A DNA stretch of 64,000 nucleotides from Hoeflea ulvae (GCF_026619435.1 NZ_JAOVZQ010000001.1:1743501-1807500); one strand, 5' to 3'; counted from the first letter of the stretch, positions 26,904 through 35,896 are shown. The notes: generated by a model not told the origin, from the sequence alone. Numbers and translations: made by a program.

Positions 26904-27992
26904 ATGCAGAGAAGAAAATTTTTGAAGGCTGGCGTCGCCGGAGCAGCAGCCGCTGCGACACTTGCCACACCAGCCATCGCGCAGGACAAGCGCGAGTGGA
27001 AGATGGTCACCGCATGGCCGAAGAACCTGCCGGGCCCTGGCGTTGCCGCCCAACTTCTGGCTGACCGCATCACCACGCTGTCGGGCGGTCGCATCGAGGT
27101 CAAGCTTTATGCTGCCGGTGAAATCGTCCCCGGCCCCGGCGTGTTCGACGCCGTTTCCGAAGGCACGGCCGAGCTCTATCATGCCGTTCCCGCCTATTGG
27201 GGATCGAAGTCCAAGGGCATCCTGCTGTTCGGTTCTCAGCCCTTCGGCCTCCGCGCCGACGAGCAGTTCGGCTGGATGCAGCATGGCGGTGGTCAGGCGC
27301 TCTATGACGAAATGTATGGCCGCTTCGGCGTCAAGCCGTTCCTGTGCGGCAACTCGGGTCCGCAGTGGGCCGGCTGGTTCCGCAACGAAATCAATTCGGT
27401 GGAAGATCTCAAGGGTCTGAAATTCCGTACCACCGGCCTGGCCTCCGAAATGGCCAACAAGCTCGGCATGGCGTCGGAAGCCATGAGCGGCCCGGCGATG
27501 TTCCAGGCGCTGCAGACCGGTGCACTTGATGCCGGCGAGTTCATCGGTCCATGGACCGATTCCGCGCTCGGCTTCTACCAGGTTGCCAAGAACTACTATT
27601 GGCCGGGCGTCGGCGAGCCGTCATCGGCGGAAGAATGCGGTGTCAACGCTGCTGCCTATGCCGAGCTGCCTGACGATCTGCAGCAGGTTGTCTCGCTGGC
27701 CTGCGAAAGCCTCTACAATCCGGTCTGGACCGAATACACCACCAAGCACGCCCAGTCGCTCAAGACACTCGTCTCCGAGCATGGCGTCACGGTCCGCAAG
27801 CTGCCTGACGATGTCATCGTCGCCATGGGCAAGGCGGCTGAAGAGGTTGTTGATGAGTTGCGCCAGAACGATGATGAACTGGTCAAGCGCATCACCGAGA
27901 GCTACGTTTCCTATCGTGATCTGGTCGGTGGCTACATGACCTATGCGGACAACGGGCAGATGAACGCCCGCGCCTCCGTGATGGGTTACTGA
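26904..27992 (+). CDS. TRAP transporter substrate-binding protein (DctP family) with Tat-type signal
   Basis: 362 residues from MQRRKFLKAGVAGAAAAATL, a twin-arginine (RRKFLK) signal peptide with cleavage near AIA/Q, unlike the Sec signal of the other TRAP binding protein in this window. Mature protein KREWKMVTAWPKNLPGPGVAAQLLADRI resembles the TakP/alpha-keto acid branch of DctP. GAGAGG ribosome site; 23 bp after hutU, so probably co-transcribed. Context suggests uptake of histidine, urocanate or another imidazole carboxylate; ligand is inferred only. Confidence 0.88.
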   Translation: MQRRKFLKAGVAGAAAAATLATPAIAQDKREWKMVTAWPKNLPGPGVAAQLLADRITTLSGGRIEVKLYAAGEIVPGPGVFDAVSEGTAELYHAVPAYWGSKSKGILLFGSQPFGLRADEQFGWMQHGGGQALYDEMYGRFGVKPFLCGNSGPQWAGWFRNEINSVEDLKGLKFRTTGLASEMANKLGMASEAMSGPAMFQALQTGALDAGEFIGPWTDSALGFYQVAKNYYWPGVGEPSSAEECGVNAAAYAELPDDLQQVVSLACESLYNPVWTEYTTKHAQSLKTLVSEHGVTVRKLPDDVIVAMGKAAEEVVDELRQNDDELVKRITESYVSYRDLVGGYMTYADNGQMNARASVMGY

Positions 27993-28055
27993 TAGCAAGA
28001 CTTCGACCGGCGCGGGCAGGGTTCCGCGCCGGTCATCACACAAAGAGGGAACTGC

Positions 28056-28568
28056 ATGCAGCGTCTGGCTGATATTCTCGACGGCATCAGCCGGGCCACG
28101 GCGAGCGTCATCCGTTGGCTGGCGCTCATGATGGTGTTGGTGCAGTTCGCCATCGTCGTTGGACGCTATGTCTTCGGCGTCAATTCCATCGCCGTGCAGG
28201 AAAGCGTGCTCTACATGCATGCGACGCTGTTCATGCTGGGTGCCGCCTATACGCTGCTGGTCGACAAGCATGTCCGCGTCGATGTCTTCTACGCCAAGGC
28301 GTCCGGGACCACCCGACGCCGCATCGACATTTTCGGTCACCTGTTCCTGCTTATGCCATCCATGCTGGTGCTGCTCTACTGGTCATGGCCGTCGGTGCGC
28401 AATTCCTGGAAAATTCTCGAAGGCCCGATATCGGTCGGCGGCATTGAAGCGGTGTTCCTGCTCAAGTCGCTGATCCCGGCCTTCTGCATTCTTCTGGTGC
28501 TGCAATCGCTGTCCTTGCTGATCCGGCTGATGCTGCCTGTCACCTCCGCGCCAAGGGCCGACGCATGA
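28056..28568 (+). CDS. TRAP transporter small permease (DctQ)
   Basis: 170 residues with four predicted transmembrane segments, including GVNSIAVQESVLYMHATLFMLGAAYTLLVDKHVRVDVFY in the centre, the typical DctQ motif. AGAGGGAACTGC ribosome site. Overlaps the large-permease gene by 4 bp (ATGA). Partner of the binding protein encoded just upstream. Confidence 0.93.
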   Translation: MQRLADILDGISRATASVIRWLALMMVLVQFAIVVGRYVFGVNSIAVQESVLYMHATLFMLGAAYTLLVDKHVRVDVFYAKASGTTRRRIDIFGHLFLLMPSMLVLLYWSWPSVRNSWKILEGPISVGGIEAVFLLKSLIPAFCILLVLQSLSLLIRLMLPVTSAPRADA

Positions 28569-30115
28569 GCCAGTATCTCGATCTCGTCATGTTCGCGGCC
28601 TTGATGGGCGCCATTCTGCTCGGCTTTCCGGTGTCGTTCTCGATTGCCGGCGTGGCGGTCGTCTTCGCTTATCTCGGCTGGGCGCTCGGCGTCATGGACA
28701 TCACGCTGATGGGCGCCACCGGCCAGCGCGTCTTCGGCCTGATTTCCAATCAGGTGCTGATCGCCATTCCGCTGTTCGTGCTGATGGGGGCAGTGCTGGA
28801 GAAAAGCCGCATCGCCGAGGAACTGCTCGACACCATGGGCCGATTGTTCGGTCAGTTGCGCGGCGGCCTGGGCATTTCCGTTGTGCTGGTTGGCGCACTG
28901 CTTGCCGCTTCCACCGGCATTGTCGGCGCCACGGTTGTTGCCATGGGCATGATCGCGCTGCCGACCATGTTGCGCTCCGGCTATGATCCGCGCGTCGCTT
29001 CCGGCATCGTCTGCACCGCCGGCACGCTGGGCCAGATCATTCCGCCCTCGACCCTGTTGATCATTCTCGCCGACGTCATGTCCAACGCATTTCAGCAGGC
29101 GCAGTATGAACAGGGAAAATTCTCGGTCGAAGCACTGTCGGTCGGCCAGTTTTTCGCCGCCGCGCTGATCCCCGGCCTGACGCTGGTGGTGCTTTATCTG
29201 ATCTATATTCTGGTGCACGGCCTGATCCGCCCGGGCGACATGCCGCCTGCGACGCTCGACACACCCAAGCCCGACCGGCGCGAAATCATCTCGGCAATCA
29301 TACCGCCGGTATTGCTGATCTTTACCGTTCTCGGTGCCATTCTCGGCGGTGTCGCAACTCCCACCGAAGCGGCCTCCGTCGGCGCCATAGGTGCCTTGTT
29401 GATGGCGGGCATGCGGGTCGGCAAGAGCCCGCGGATCATTCTGTGGGGTGCCGCTGCGCTGATCTGCCTCGGCATCCTTGCCGGTCTGTTTCCTGTCCGC
29501 TTGCAGCGCAATGATCTTGGCATCAGTTCGCTGAGCGCTGGTGGCTTCTACATCGTGCTGACCATCATCGGCGCGGTGGCGATCCTGACCGCCCTTCGTG
29601 CTACGTACCGCACCAAGACCCTGCATGCCGCTGTTGATTCCACTCTGACCATGACGGCGATGATCTTCGCCACCATTCTGGCGGCCGGCATGTTTTCACT
29701 GGTGTTCATCGGTCTGGGCGGCGAGGAGCGGGTGGCGCATATTCTTGCCAACATGCCCGGTGGTCCGGCGGGCGCCTTGCTGTTCTGTATGGCCTTTGTC
29801 TTCGTGCTCGGCTTCTTCCTCGATTTCGTCGAAATCTCGGTGATCGTCCTGCCATTGATCGCACCGCCACTGATCATAATGGGGCATGACCCGATCTGGC
29901 TCGGCGTGCTGCTGGCCATCAACCTGCAGACCAGCTTCCTCACTCCGCCCTTCGGTTTCTCGTTGTTCTATCTCCGCGGCGCAGCGCCGCCCGAGGTCAC
30001 CACCGGCCAGATCTACGCAGGTGTTGTGCCGTTTATCGGGCTGCAGATCATCGGCATTTCGCTGGTCTGGTTGCTGCCGCAACTGGCAACCTGGTTGCCC
30101 GGCGTGATCTTCTAG
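28565..30115 (+). CDS. TRAP transporter large permease (DctM), extended form
   Basis: 516 residues, about 80 longer than a standard DctM such as the one at 41233-42543. Usual motifs: FPVSFSIAGVAVVFAYL, IPLFVLMGAVLEKS, GIVGATVVAMGMIALP, GTLGQIIPPSTLLIIL, and FTVLGAILGGVATPTEAASVGA. The extra length lies in the middle (about residues 285-345, RVGKSPRIILWGAAALIC onward), adding two putative membrane helices; long DctM forms of this kind occur with TakP-like binding proteins. Sodium- or proton-coupled uptake across the inner membrane. Confidence 0.93.
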   Translation: MSQYLDLVMFAALMGAILLGFPVSFSIAGVAVVFAYLGWALGVMDITLMGATGQRVFGLISNQVLIAIPLFVLMGAVLEKSRIAEELLDTMGRLFGQLRGGLGISVVLVGALLAASTGIVGATVVAMGMIALPTMLRSGYDPRVASGIVCTAGTLGQIIPPSTLLIILADVMSNAFQQAQYEQGKFSVEALSVGQFFAAALIPGLTLVVLYLIYILVHGLIRPGDMPPATLDTPKPDRREIISAIIPPVLLIFTVLGAILGGVATPTEAASVGAIGALLMAGMRVGKSPRIILWGAAALICLGILAGLFPVRLQRNDLGISSLSAGGFYIVLTIIGAVAILTALRATYRTKTLHAAVDSTLTMTAMIFATILAAGMFSLVFIGLGGEERVAHILANMPGGPAGALLFCMAFVFVLGFFLDFVEISVIVLPLIAPPLIIMGHDPIWLGVLLAINLQTSFLTPPFGFSLFYLRGAAPPEVTTGQIYAGVVPFIGLQIIGISLVWLLPQLATWLPGVIF

Positions 30116-30121
30116 AACCGG

Positions 30122-30715
30122 TCAGGCTACCGCCGCATCGATCCGGTAATCGATCGGCTTGTAGCGGAAATTGTTGGATTGTCCGGCGGAACAGGCGGTC
30201 ATGGCGATGACCAGGTCCATCTCGGCGCGAAACACGGTTTTCTGGCCCGGCTTGCTCAGGGGCGGCAGCACCTTGATCTCGCCGTTGTCGCTGTCGACCG
30301 CCACATGCATGAAGACGTTGAAGGCAATCGGGATCGCGTCAGGCCCGATGCCGTAGGGCGCCAGCGCGTTTTCCAGATTGCCCTGGCAGCCGTGATGCGG
30401 ATCGGTGTCGCCATAGATGATGCTGAAGGTGTCGCGCGAGCAGGGCGTCAGGCTGAAATCATGCCGCCCGACCTCGTCCTCGACAATGCGCAGCATCGGC
30501 ACAGACCGGTTCGAATAGAGAATGTCCCCGGTGGTCAGGAAGATGCGTCCGGCATAATCGATCGATCGTCCGGACGACAAATATTCGCGCGTGTCGGCCG
30601 CACTGAAGGCCACCAGGTCGGAAACCTGCTCGCCTTCGGGGTCAACAACCGTGAGCAGTTGGCCCTTCTTCAGTTCAAACGCGGTGCCGCTGCGGGGTGG
30701 AATCCGGTGTGTCAT
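30122..30715 (-). CDS. DUF1989 / urea carboxylase-associated family protein
   Basis: 197 residues. Family landmarks: PPRSGTAFELKKGQLLTVVDPEGEQVSDLVAF, TTGDILYSNRSVPML, HDFSLTPCSRDTFSIIYG, HHGCQGNLENAL, and a C-terminal DLVIAMTACSAGQSNNF. Conserved His and Cys residues suggest a metal site. CgdA/CgdB (carboxyguanidine deiminase subunits) belong to this family, but this is a single stand-alone member, so its reaction is unknown. It follows the YqcI/YcgG gene with a 1-bp gap, so the two are one operon. Converges on dctM. Confidence 0.88.
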   Translation of the reverse strand: MTHRIPPRSGTAFELKKGQLLTVVDPEGEQVSDLVAFSAADTREYLSSGRSIDYAGRIFLTTGDILYSNRSVPMLRIVEDEVGRHDFSLTPCSRDTFSIIYGDTDPHHGCQGNLENALAPYGIGPDAIPIAFNVFMHVAVDSDNGEIKVLPPLSKPGQKTVFRAEMDLVIAMTACSAGQSNNFRYKPIDYRIDAAVA

Positions 30716-30716
30716 G

Positions 30717-31376
30717 TCAGGCTACTTCCTTGTGGGCGAAAGGGCATTTCCATTCGGCGTCGACGGCCCGGCCGCTGTACTGGCGTGCCTCGGAGGCATC
30801 ACCATGGTCGTTGAGCATCGGATTGATGGAGCCCGCCAGCGCCGCGTCTCGCTTGCGGATGATTTCCTTCATCTTGTCGAACCGGCCGTCGGCGCGCAGT
30901 TTCTCGAACTGCAGATGCGAATTGAACACCAGCGCCGGTTTGTCGAACCGCCGCGCCGGGCGAGAGGCATTGGGGTGCAGCCCGATGACGAAGAATGGTT
31001 CACCGCCGATGCTGAGCGAGAAATGCGGCGATTCCGGATCATTGTCGACGGCGTCGCTCCACGCATTGCCGCTGACGACATCGAGATTGTGCAGCGACTG
31101 AAGCCGGTTCCACAAAGCCTTCTCGAAGGCTTCTTCATCAAGCTCGACGGGGCCATCGAAAATGACCACGAAGGACCGGACAATCGGGCTTTGATGATCG
31201 AGATCGTCGCTGAACGCGCGCAGGGCACGGTGGATCTCGACGTCGCTGACCGGACTGTCGATCTCGCCGACCTCGAGCACCGAAAGCGCGTCGCGTGCCA
31301 GCGCCGACTTGGCGCCGACGCAAGGGAATTCGGCGCTCTGGATGAATTGCTGAAATGACTTGGATATGTCGGTCAT
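30717..31376 (-). CDS. YqcI/YcgG family protein, GntA-type haem-dependent oxygenase homologue
   Basis: 219 residues from MTDISKSFQQF; a GTG five codons upstream is possible. Family signatures: EFPCVGAKSALARD near the N-terminus, then GEPFFVIGLHPNASRPARRF, and the C-terminal NPMLNDHG, SEARQYSGR and WKCPF. Members include GntA, which N-hydroxylates a guanidino group in guanitoxin synthesis using haem. Here it is paired with a DUF1989 gene. Substrate unknown; guanidino or other amine oxidation is a reasonable hypothesis given neighbouring arginine and methylarginine genes 24 kb away. Confidence 0.85.
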   Translation of the reverse strand: MTDISKSFQQFIQSAEFPCVGAKSALARDALSVLEVGEIDSPVSDVEIHRALRAFSDDLDHQSPIVRSFVVIFDGPVELDEEAFEKALWNRLQSLHNLDVVSGNAWSDAVDNDPESPHFSLSIGGEPFFVIGLHPNASRPARRFDKPALVFNSHLQFEKLRADGRFDKMKEIIRKRDAALAGSINPMLNDHGDASEARQYSGRAVDAEWKCPFAHKEVA

Positions 31377-31530
31377 CGTTACTTCACTCACTCTCCAAGA
31401 GCCTCAACAGGCGGGGTGCTGGCTAAACGAGCAGAGCGGCGGGAAGTTCCCGACAGATATAACCGTGGGTCGCGGAACCAGCGGCTGCATGCGGCGTTGA
31501 GGACCATATGTAAAACGCGGAGAATTCAAG

Positions 31531-31731
31531 ATGGACGAGCCCCTGTTCGAAATCGAAAACTGGCGGGGCGGCTGGTACTACAAGTTCGGAAGCCGCTATA
31601 CCGGCCCGTTCCCGGTCCGCAGTGCAGCCATCGCGGCAGCGACGAGAGATCTGATGGTACCCGAGCCGAGCCATCGCACGCCGCTCCCAGCCTCATTGGC
31701 CAGAATGCCTGCCTTTTCCGATTTTGGTTGA
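31531..31731 (+). CDS. Small hypothetical protein
   Basis: 66 residues, starting MDEPLFEIENWRGGWYYKFG with GGAG 11 bp upstream. The Trp/Tyr-rich amino half (WRGGWYYKFGSRYTGPFPVRSAAIAAATRD) looks like a genuine small domain of the kind that follows a 'this residue tolerates exposure' beta-hairpin; the C-terminal 25 residues are Pro/Ser-rich. No signal peptide. I do not recognise the family. It lies 84 bp before the EEP gene. Moderate confidence that it is expressed. Confidence 0.5.
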   Translation: MDEPLFEIENWRGGWYYKFGSRYTGPFPVRSAAIAAATRDLMVPEPSHRTPLPASLARMPAFSDFG

Positions 31732-31815
31732 GGCGTTGCAGTTGAACAATTCCGGTTCCGGTGCTTTGCTCGGACACCCGGCACCCTGCCGCCTATCCGA
31801 TGGAGCACGTCCGTA

Positions 31816-32895
31816 ATGTCGATCCTTCTTGCCGTGCTGGCGGCGCTCTGCCTCGTGGCAAGTCTCGTACCTCTGCTGCCTTTTGCGCATGGCATGGTGC
31901 GTTCATTTGATTTTGGCCGGCTGCAGGCCATCGGGGTGGCGGCCCTGGTCATTGTCGGCGCGCTGATTGTCGGCGAGGCGACATGGGTCATTCTGACCGC
32001 TGTCGGCATGGCAGTCATCGCCATCGTCATCCAGCTTGTCTATGTGCTGCGCTTCACGCCGATCTGGCGCAGCCAGACGGCGCGGTTTGCGGGAGACATC
32101 GATTCAGCGGCGACGATCTCCGTGCTGGCCTGCAACGTCAAGCAGGGCAACCGGGATTATCAGCGCGTCATCGATCTGGTGCGGGAAACCAAACCTGATA
32201 TCGCAGTCTTCATGGAAACCGATGCCGCCTGGGCCGAGGCGCTCAAACCTTGCCTTGCGGAGTTTTTAGTCACCGTCGAGCAGCCGCAGGAAGACAGTTT
32301 CGGCATCATCCTCGCCAGCCGCCACACGCTGCGCGACAGTGAAATCCGGTTCCTGCTCAACGAGGAAGTGCCGAGCATTTCCTGCATCGTCGAATTGCCC
32401 AGCGGCCGCGAAGTGAGGATGATTGCGCTGCATCCGGAGCCGCCTGTGCCGCTGCGCGACACGCTCGGACGAGACGCGGAAATCCTGCTGGTGGCGGAAG
32501 AGGCGCGCGATGAACCCTTGCCGCTGATCGTCACCGGCGACCTCAACGACGTGGCCTGGTCACGCACCACGCGGCGCTTCTTGCGGATTTCGGGCCTGCT
32601 CGATCCGCGCCAGGGCCGTGGTCTGTTCAATTCGTTTGATGCGCGGTTCTGGTTCCTGCGCTGGCCGCTCGACCACATCTTTCACTCGCGTGATTTCGAG
32701 CTTGTCACCCTTGAGCGCCAGCGTTTTGTCGGCTCAGATCATTTCCCGATGTTCTACCGTCTTGCCCTGACCGACCGGGACCGCAACGAGACGCCGTCCG
32801 AACCGACCGGCGAGGACATGGCCGAAGCCGATGAGGCCGTGAGGGTCGAAAGCAGCCGCAACCGCCCGCCCGCGGGCAGTGATTGGGAAGACTGA
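31816..32895 (+). CDS. Membrane-anchored endonuclease/exonuclease/phosphatase family protein
   Basis: 359 residues. Three hydrophobic helices span residues 1-80 (ILLAVLAALCLVASLVPLL; ALVIVGALIVGEATWVILT; AVIAIVIQLVYVL). An EEP catalytic domain follows from about residue 95 (ISVLACNVKQGN, FMETDAAW, IVTGDLNDVAWS, WPLDHIFHS, GSDHFPMF), with Mg-binding Asn/Glu/Asp and the terminal SDH. Charged, Ser/Glu-rich tail. Probably a phosphodiesterase or sphingomyelinase-like phosphatase facing the periplasm; the substrate is not known. Confidence 0.88.
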   Translation: MSILLAVLAALCLVASLVPLLPFAHGMVRSFDFGRLQAIGVAALVIVGALIVGEATWVILTAVGMAVIAIVIQLVYVLRFTPIWRSQTARFAGDIDSAATISVLACNVKQGNRDYQRVIDLVRETKPDIAVFMETDAAWAEALKPCLAEFLVTVEQPQEDSFGIILASRHTLRDSEIRFLLNEEVPSISCIVELPSGREVRMIALHPEPPVPLRDTLGRDAEILLVAEEARDEPLPLIVTGDLNDVAWSRTTRRFLRISGLLDPRQGRGLFNSFDARFWFLRWPLDHIFHSRDFELVTLERQRFVGSDHFPMFYRLALTDRDRNETPSEPTGEDMAEADEAVRVESSRNRPPAGSDWED

Positions 32896-32989
32896 AATTG
32901 GAGAGGCGGCCCGCCGGCCACCGGCCGAACGCCACACTGCGCCAACAGTACCGGGAAATGATCCATCGAAAGTGAAAGCTTCTCGCATT

Positions 32990-33104
32990 CCGTCATCCCG
33001 GCCTTGAGCCGGGATCCAGCCACCCGGCGTCTGCCGGGTGGAAGGACTCTTTCAGCCCAAGGATTTGAGATGACCGGATGCCGGAACGGGGTCCGGCATG
33101 ACGG
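32990..33104. repeat. Palindromic intergenic repeat element (REP/MITE-like)
   Basis: A 115-bp element bounded by imperfect inverted ends, CCGTCATCCCGG (from 32990) and CCGGCATGACGG (to 33104). It contains nested hairpins: CCCGGCCTTGAGCCGGG, CACCCGGC-GTCT-GCCGGGTG (33021-33040), and TGCCGGAACGGGGTCCGGCA. It lies between convergent genes, and no transposase is present. Elements with CGTCAT...ATGACG ends are widespread in rhizobial genomes. It may also act as a bidirectional terminator. Confidence 0.7.
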
Positions 33105-33122
33105 CGGTGTGAAAGTCCTGCC

Positions 33123-34601
33123 TCAGATTCCGCCGAGACAGATATACTTCATTTCCAGATAGTCGTCGCAGCCATATTTCGAGCCTTCGCGGCCCTGGCC
33201 CGACTGCTTGACGCCGCCAAACGGTGCGACTTCGGTCGAGATCAACCCGGTGTTGACGCCGACCATGCCGTATTCCAGTGCTTCGGCCACCCGCCAGACC
33301 CGTGTCAGGTCATTGGCGTAGAAATAGGACGCCAGGCCAAAAATGGTGTCGTTGGCCTGTTCGATGACATCCTCGACCGTGTCGAACTTGAACAGCGGCG
33401 CCACCGGACCAAAGGTTTCCTCGCCGGCCACTTTCATGGCGCGGGTGACGCCGGTCAGGATTGTCGGTTCGAAAAAGGTGCCGCCGAGATCATGGCGCTT
33501 GCCGCCGGTGAGCACCTTGGCGCCCTTGCTCTTGGCGTCGGCGATGTGGTCTTCGACCTTGACCACGGCATCCTCGCTGATCAGCGGACCGGTGGTGACA
33601 CCGTCGCCAAAGCCGTCGCCGATCTTCATCTTGCCGACCGCGACTGCGAGCTTTTCGGCGAAGGCGTCATAGACGCCGGCCTGTACATAGATGCGGTTGG
33701 CGCAGACGCAGGTCTGGCCGTTGTTGCGGTATTTGGAGATCATCGCGCCTTCAACAGCGGCGTCGAGATCGGCATCGTCAAACACGATGAACGGCGCATT
33801 GCCGCCCAGTTCCATCGAGGTCTTCTTGATCTGGTCGGCGGACTGCCGCATCAGAATCCGCCCGACTTCGGTCGAGCCGGTGAAGGTGATCTTGCGGACC
33901 TTCTCGTTGGAGCAGAATTCCTGACCGATCGCCGCACTCGAGCGTGAAGTGATGACGCTGAGCAGGCCCTTGGGCAGACCGGCATCTTCGGCAAGCTTGG
34001 CCATCGCCAGCGCCGACAGCGGGGTTTCGCCTGCGGGTTTGGAGATAAAAGCGCAGCCGACGGCGAGCGCCGGTCCGAGCTTGCGCGCGATCATCGCATT
34101 GGGGAAGTTCCACGGCGTGATGGCCGCGACAACGCCGACCGGCTGCTTGATCACCACAATCCGCTTGTCGGGCTGGTGACCGGGAATGACATCGCCATAG
34201 ACGCGCTTGGCTTCTTCCGCGAACCACTCGATGAAGCTGGCGCCGTAGAGGATTTCGCCTCTGGCCTCGGGCAGCGGCTTGCCCATTTCAGCCGTCAGGA
34301 TCGCGCCCAGATCATCGGCATTGGCGACCATCAGGTCATAGAGCTTGCGCAGCACTGCGGCGCGTTCCTTGCCGGTTTTCTTGGCCCAGTCCTTTTGCGC
34401 CAGATAGGCCGCGTCAATGGCGGATTTGGTTTCGGCCACACCGAGATCGGGCAGCGAGGTGATGACGTCGCCGGTGGAGGGATTGAGCACATCGAAGCTC
34501 TTGCCGTCCGGGGCCGACTTGACCCATTCGCCGCCGACAAAGGCTGCGCTGATCAAAAGGCCGGGGTTTTTCAGCATGTCTGCGAGAGGTTTACTGGTCA
34601 T
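33123..34601 (-). CDS. gabD: Succinate-semialdehyde dehydrogenase (NAD(P)+)
   Basis: 492 residues, ALDH superfamily. Catalytic Glu in MELGGNAPFIVFDDADLDAA, catalytic Cys in NNGQTCVCANRIYV, cofactor segment FTGSTEVGRILM and late TFGPVAPLFKF. Oxidises succinate semialdehyde to succinate. The ATG overlaps the gabT stop by one base (TAATG), a tight two-gene GABA operon. Could also accept guanidinobutyraldehyde or glutarate semialdehyde, as related ALDHs do. Confidence 0.94.
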   Translation of the reverse strand: MTSKPLADMLKNPGLLISAAFVGGEWVKSAPDGKSFDVLNPSTGDVITSLPDLGVAETKSAIDAAYLAQKDWAKKTGKERAAVLRKLYDLMVANADDLGAILTAEMGKPLPEARGEILYGASFIEWFAEEAKRVYGDVIPGHQPDKRIVVIKQPVGVVAAITPWNFPNAMIARKLGPALAVGCAFISKPAGETPLSALAMAKLAEDAGLPKGLLSVITSRSSAAIGQEFCSNEKVRKITFTGSTEVGRILMRQSADQIKKTSMELGGNAPFIVFDDADLDAAVEGAMISKYRNNGQTCVCANRIYVQAGVYDAFAEKLAVAVGKMKIGDGFGDGVTTGPLISEDAVVKVEDHIADAKSKGAKVLTGGKRHDLGGTFFEPTILTGVTRAMKVAGEETFGPVAPLFKFDTVEDVIEQANDTIFGLASYFYANDLTRVWRVAEALEYGMVGVNTGLISTEVAPFGGVKQSGQGREGSKYGCDDYLEMKYICLGGI

Positions 34602-35896
34602 TATGCGTTGGCTCCGATTTCTGAATGGACTTCACGAATGGACGCTTCGAGAAGGTCCAGCGCTTCCTGGAACACCGGATCCTGAATGGTAATCGGCGAA
34701 AGGAAGCGGATGACATTGGCGTAGACCCCACAAGTGAGCAGGATCAGGCCCTTTTCAAGCGCCCGGCCTTTGACCGCATTGGCAAAATCCGGGCTTGGCT
34801 TGCCGGTCTTGGTGTCGTTGAACTCGATGGCGTTCATGAAGCCGGGACCACGAATGTCGGCAATCTCGGGCACATCCTCGCGGATGCTCTGCAGCCGCTG
34901 CTTGAGCCGGTTGCCAAGCTGCATGGCGCGCTCGCACAGCTGCTCTTCCTCGATCACGTCAAGCACGGCATGGGCCGCGGCGATGCCGATCGGGTTGCCG
35001 CCATAGGTGCCGCCCAACCCGCCCGGATTGGCCGCATCCATGACGCTGGCGCGTCCGGTGACGGCGGCGAGAGGAAAACCGCCAGCCAGTCCCTTGGCCA
35101 TGGTGGTCAGATCGGGTGCGACGCCATGATATTCCATCGCGAACATCTTGCCGGTGCGGGCAAAGCCGGTCTGGATTTCATCGGCAATCAGCAAGATGCC
35201 ATGTTTGTCGCAGACCTCGCGCAGCGATTTGAAGAAGCCTGTAGGCACCTCGTAAAATCCGCCTTCGCCCTGAACCGGCTCCAAAATGATTGCCGCCACC
35301 CGTGCCGGGTCGACATCGGCCTTGAACAGCGTGTCGAGTGCTGCAAGCGACTGCTCGACCGAGACGCCGTGCAGGGCGACGGGGAAGGGGACGTGATAGA
35401 CATCGCTCGGCATTGCGCCAAAGCCGGCCTTGTAGGGGAACACCTTGCCGGTCAGCGCCATGCCCATGAAGGTGCGGCCATGAAAACTGCCCGAGAACGA
35501 CACAACCGCCGGGCGGCCGGTGGCGGCGCGGGCGATCTTGATGGCGTTTTCCACGGCTTCAGCGCCGGTGGTGACAAACACGGTCTTCTTGTCGAAGTCG
35601 CCCGGCACCAGCGTGTTGAGCCGCTCGGCCAGATGGACGTAGTTTTCATAGGGCACCACCTGATGGCAGGTGTGGGTGAACCGGTCGAGCTGCGCCTTGA
35701 CCGCCTCGATCACCTTAGGATGGCGATGACCGGTGTTGACGACGGCAATGCCGGCGGCGAAATCGATGTAGCGGTTGCCTTCGACGTCCCAGATTTCGGC
35801 GTTTTCAGCGCGGTCGGCATAGATCTGCGTCATCACGCCGACGCCGCGTGCAATCGCGTCGGTCTTGCGGGTTTGGATGTCGGCGTTTTTACCCAT
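34601..35896 (-). CDS. gabT: 4-aminobutyrate:2-oxoglutarate aminotransferase
   Basis: 431 residues from MGKNADIQTRKTDAIARGVG with a GAAGAAAG ribosome site; the 70-codon upstream extension is low quality and was discarded. Class III PLP aminotransferase: WDVEGNRYIDFAAGIAVVNTGHRHP, TTGAEAVENAIKIARAATGR, DEIQTGFARTGK and the PLP lysine in TMAKGLAGGFPL. Transfers the amino group of GABA to 2-oxoglutarate to form succinate semialdehyde for GabD. No dedicated regulator is adjacent. Confidence 0.94.
   Translation of the reverse strand: MGKNADIQTRKTDAIARGVGVMTQIYADRAENAEIWDVEGNRYIDFAAGIAVVNTGHRHPKVIEAVKAQLDRFTHTCHQVVPYENYVHLAERLNTLVPGDFDKKTVFVTTGAEAVENAIKIARAATGRPAVVSFSGSFHGRTFMGMALTGKVFPYKAGFGAMPSDVYHVPFPVALHGVSVEQSLAALDTLFKADVDPARVAAIILEPVQGEGGFYEVPTGFFKSLREVCDKHGILLIADEIQTGFARTGKMFAMEYHGVAPDLTTMAKGLAGGFPLAAVTGRASVMDAANPGGLGGTYGGNPIGIAAAHAVLDVIEEEQLCERAMQLGNRLKQRLQSIREDVPEIADIRGPGFMNAIEFNDTKTGKPSPDFANAVKGRALEKGLILLTCGVYANVIRFLSPITIQDPVFQEALDLLEASIREVHSEIGANA

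Noticed and set aside
30116..31530. Guanidine riboswitch upstream of the DUF1989 / YqcI operon
   Set aside because: The 139-bp upstream gap shows no recognisable guanidine-I core, and the usual urea carboxylase genes are absent.
32990..33104. Insertion sequence
   Set aside because: No transposase frame and too short; kept only as a palindromic repeat.
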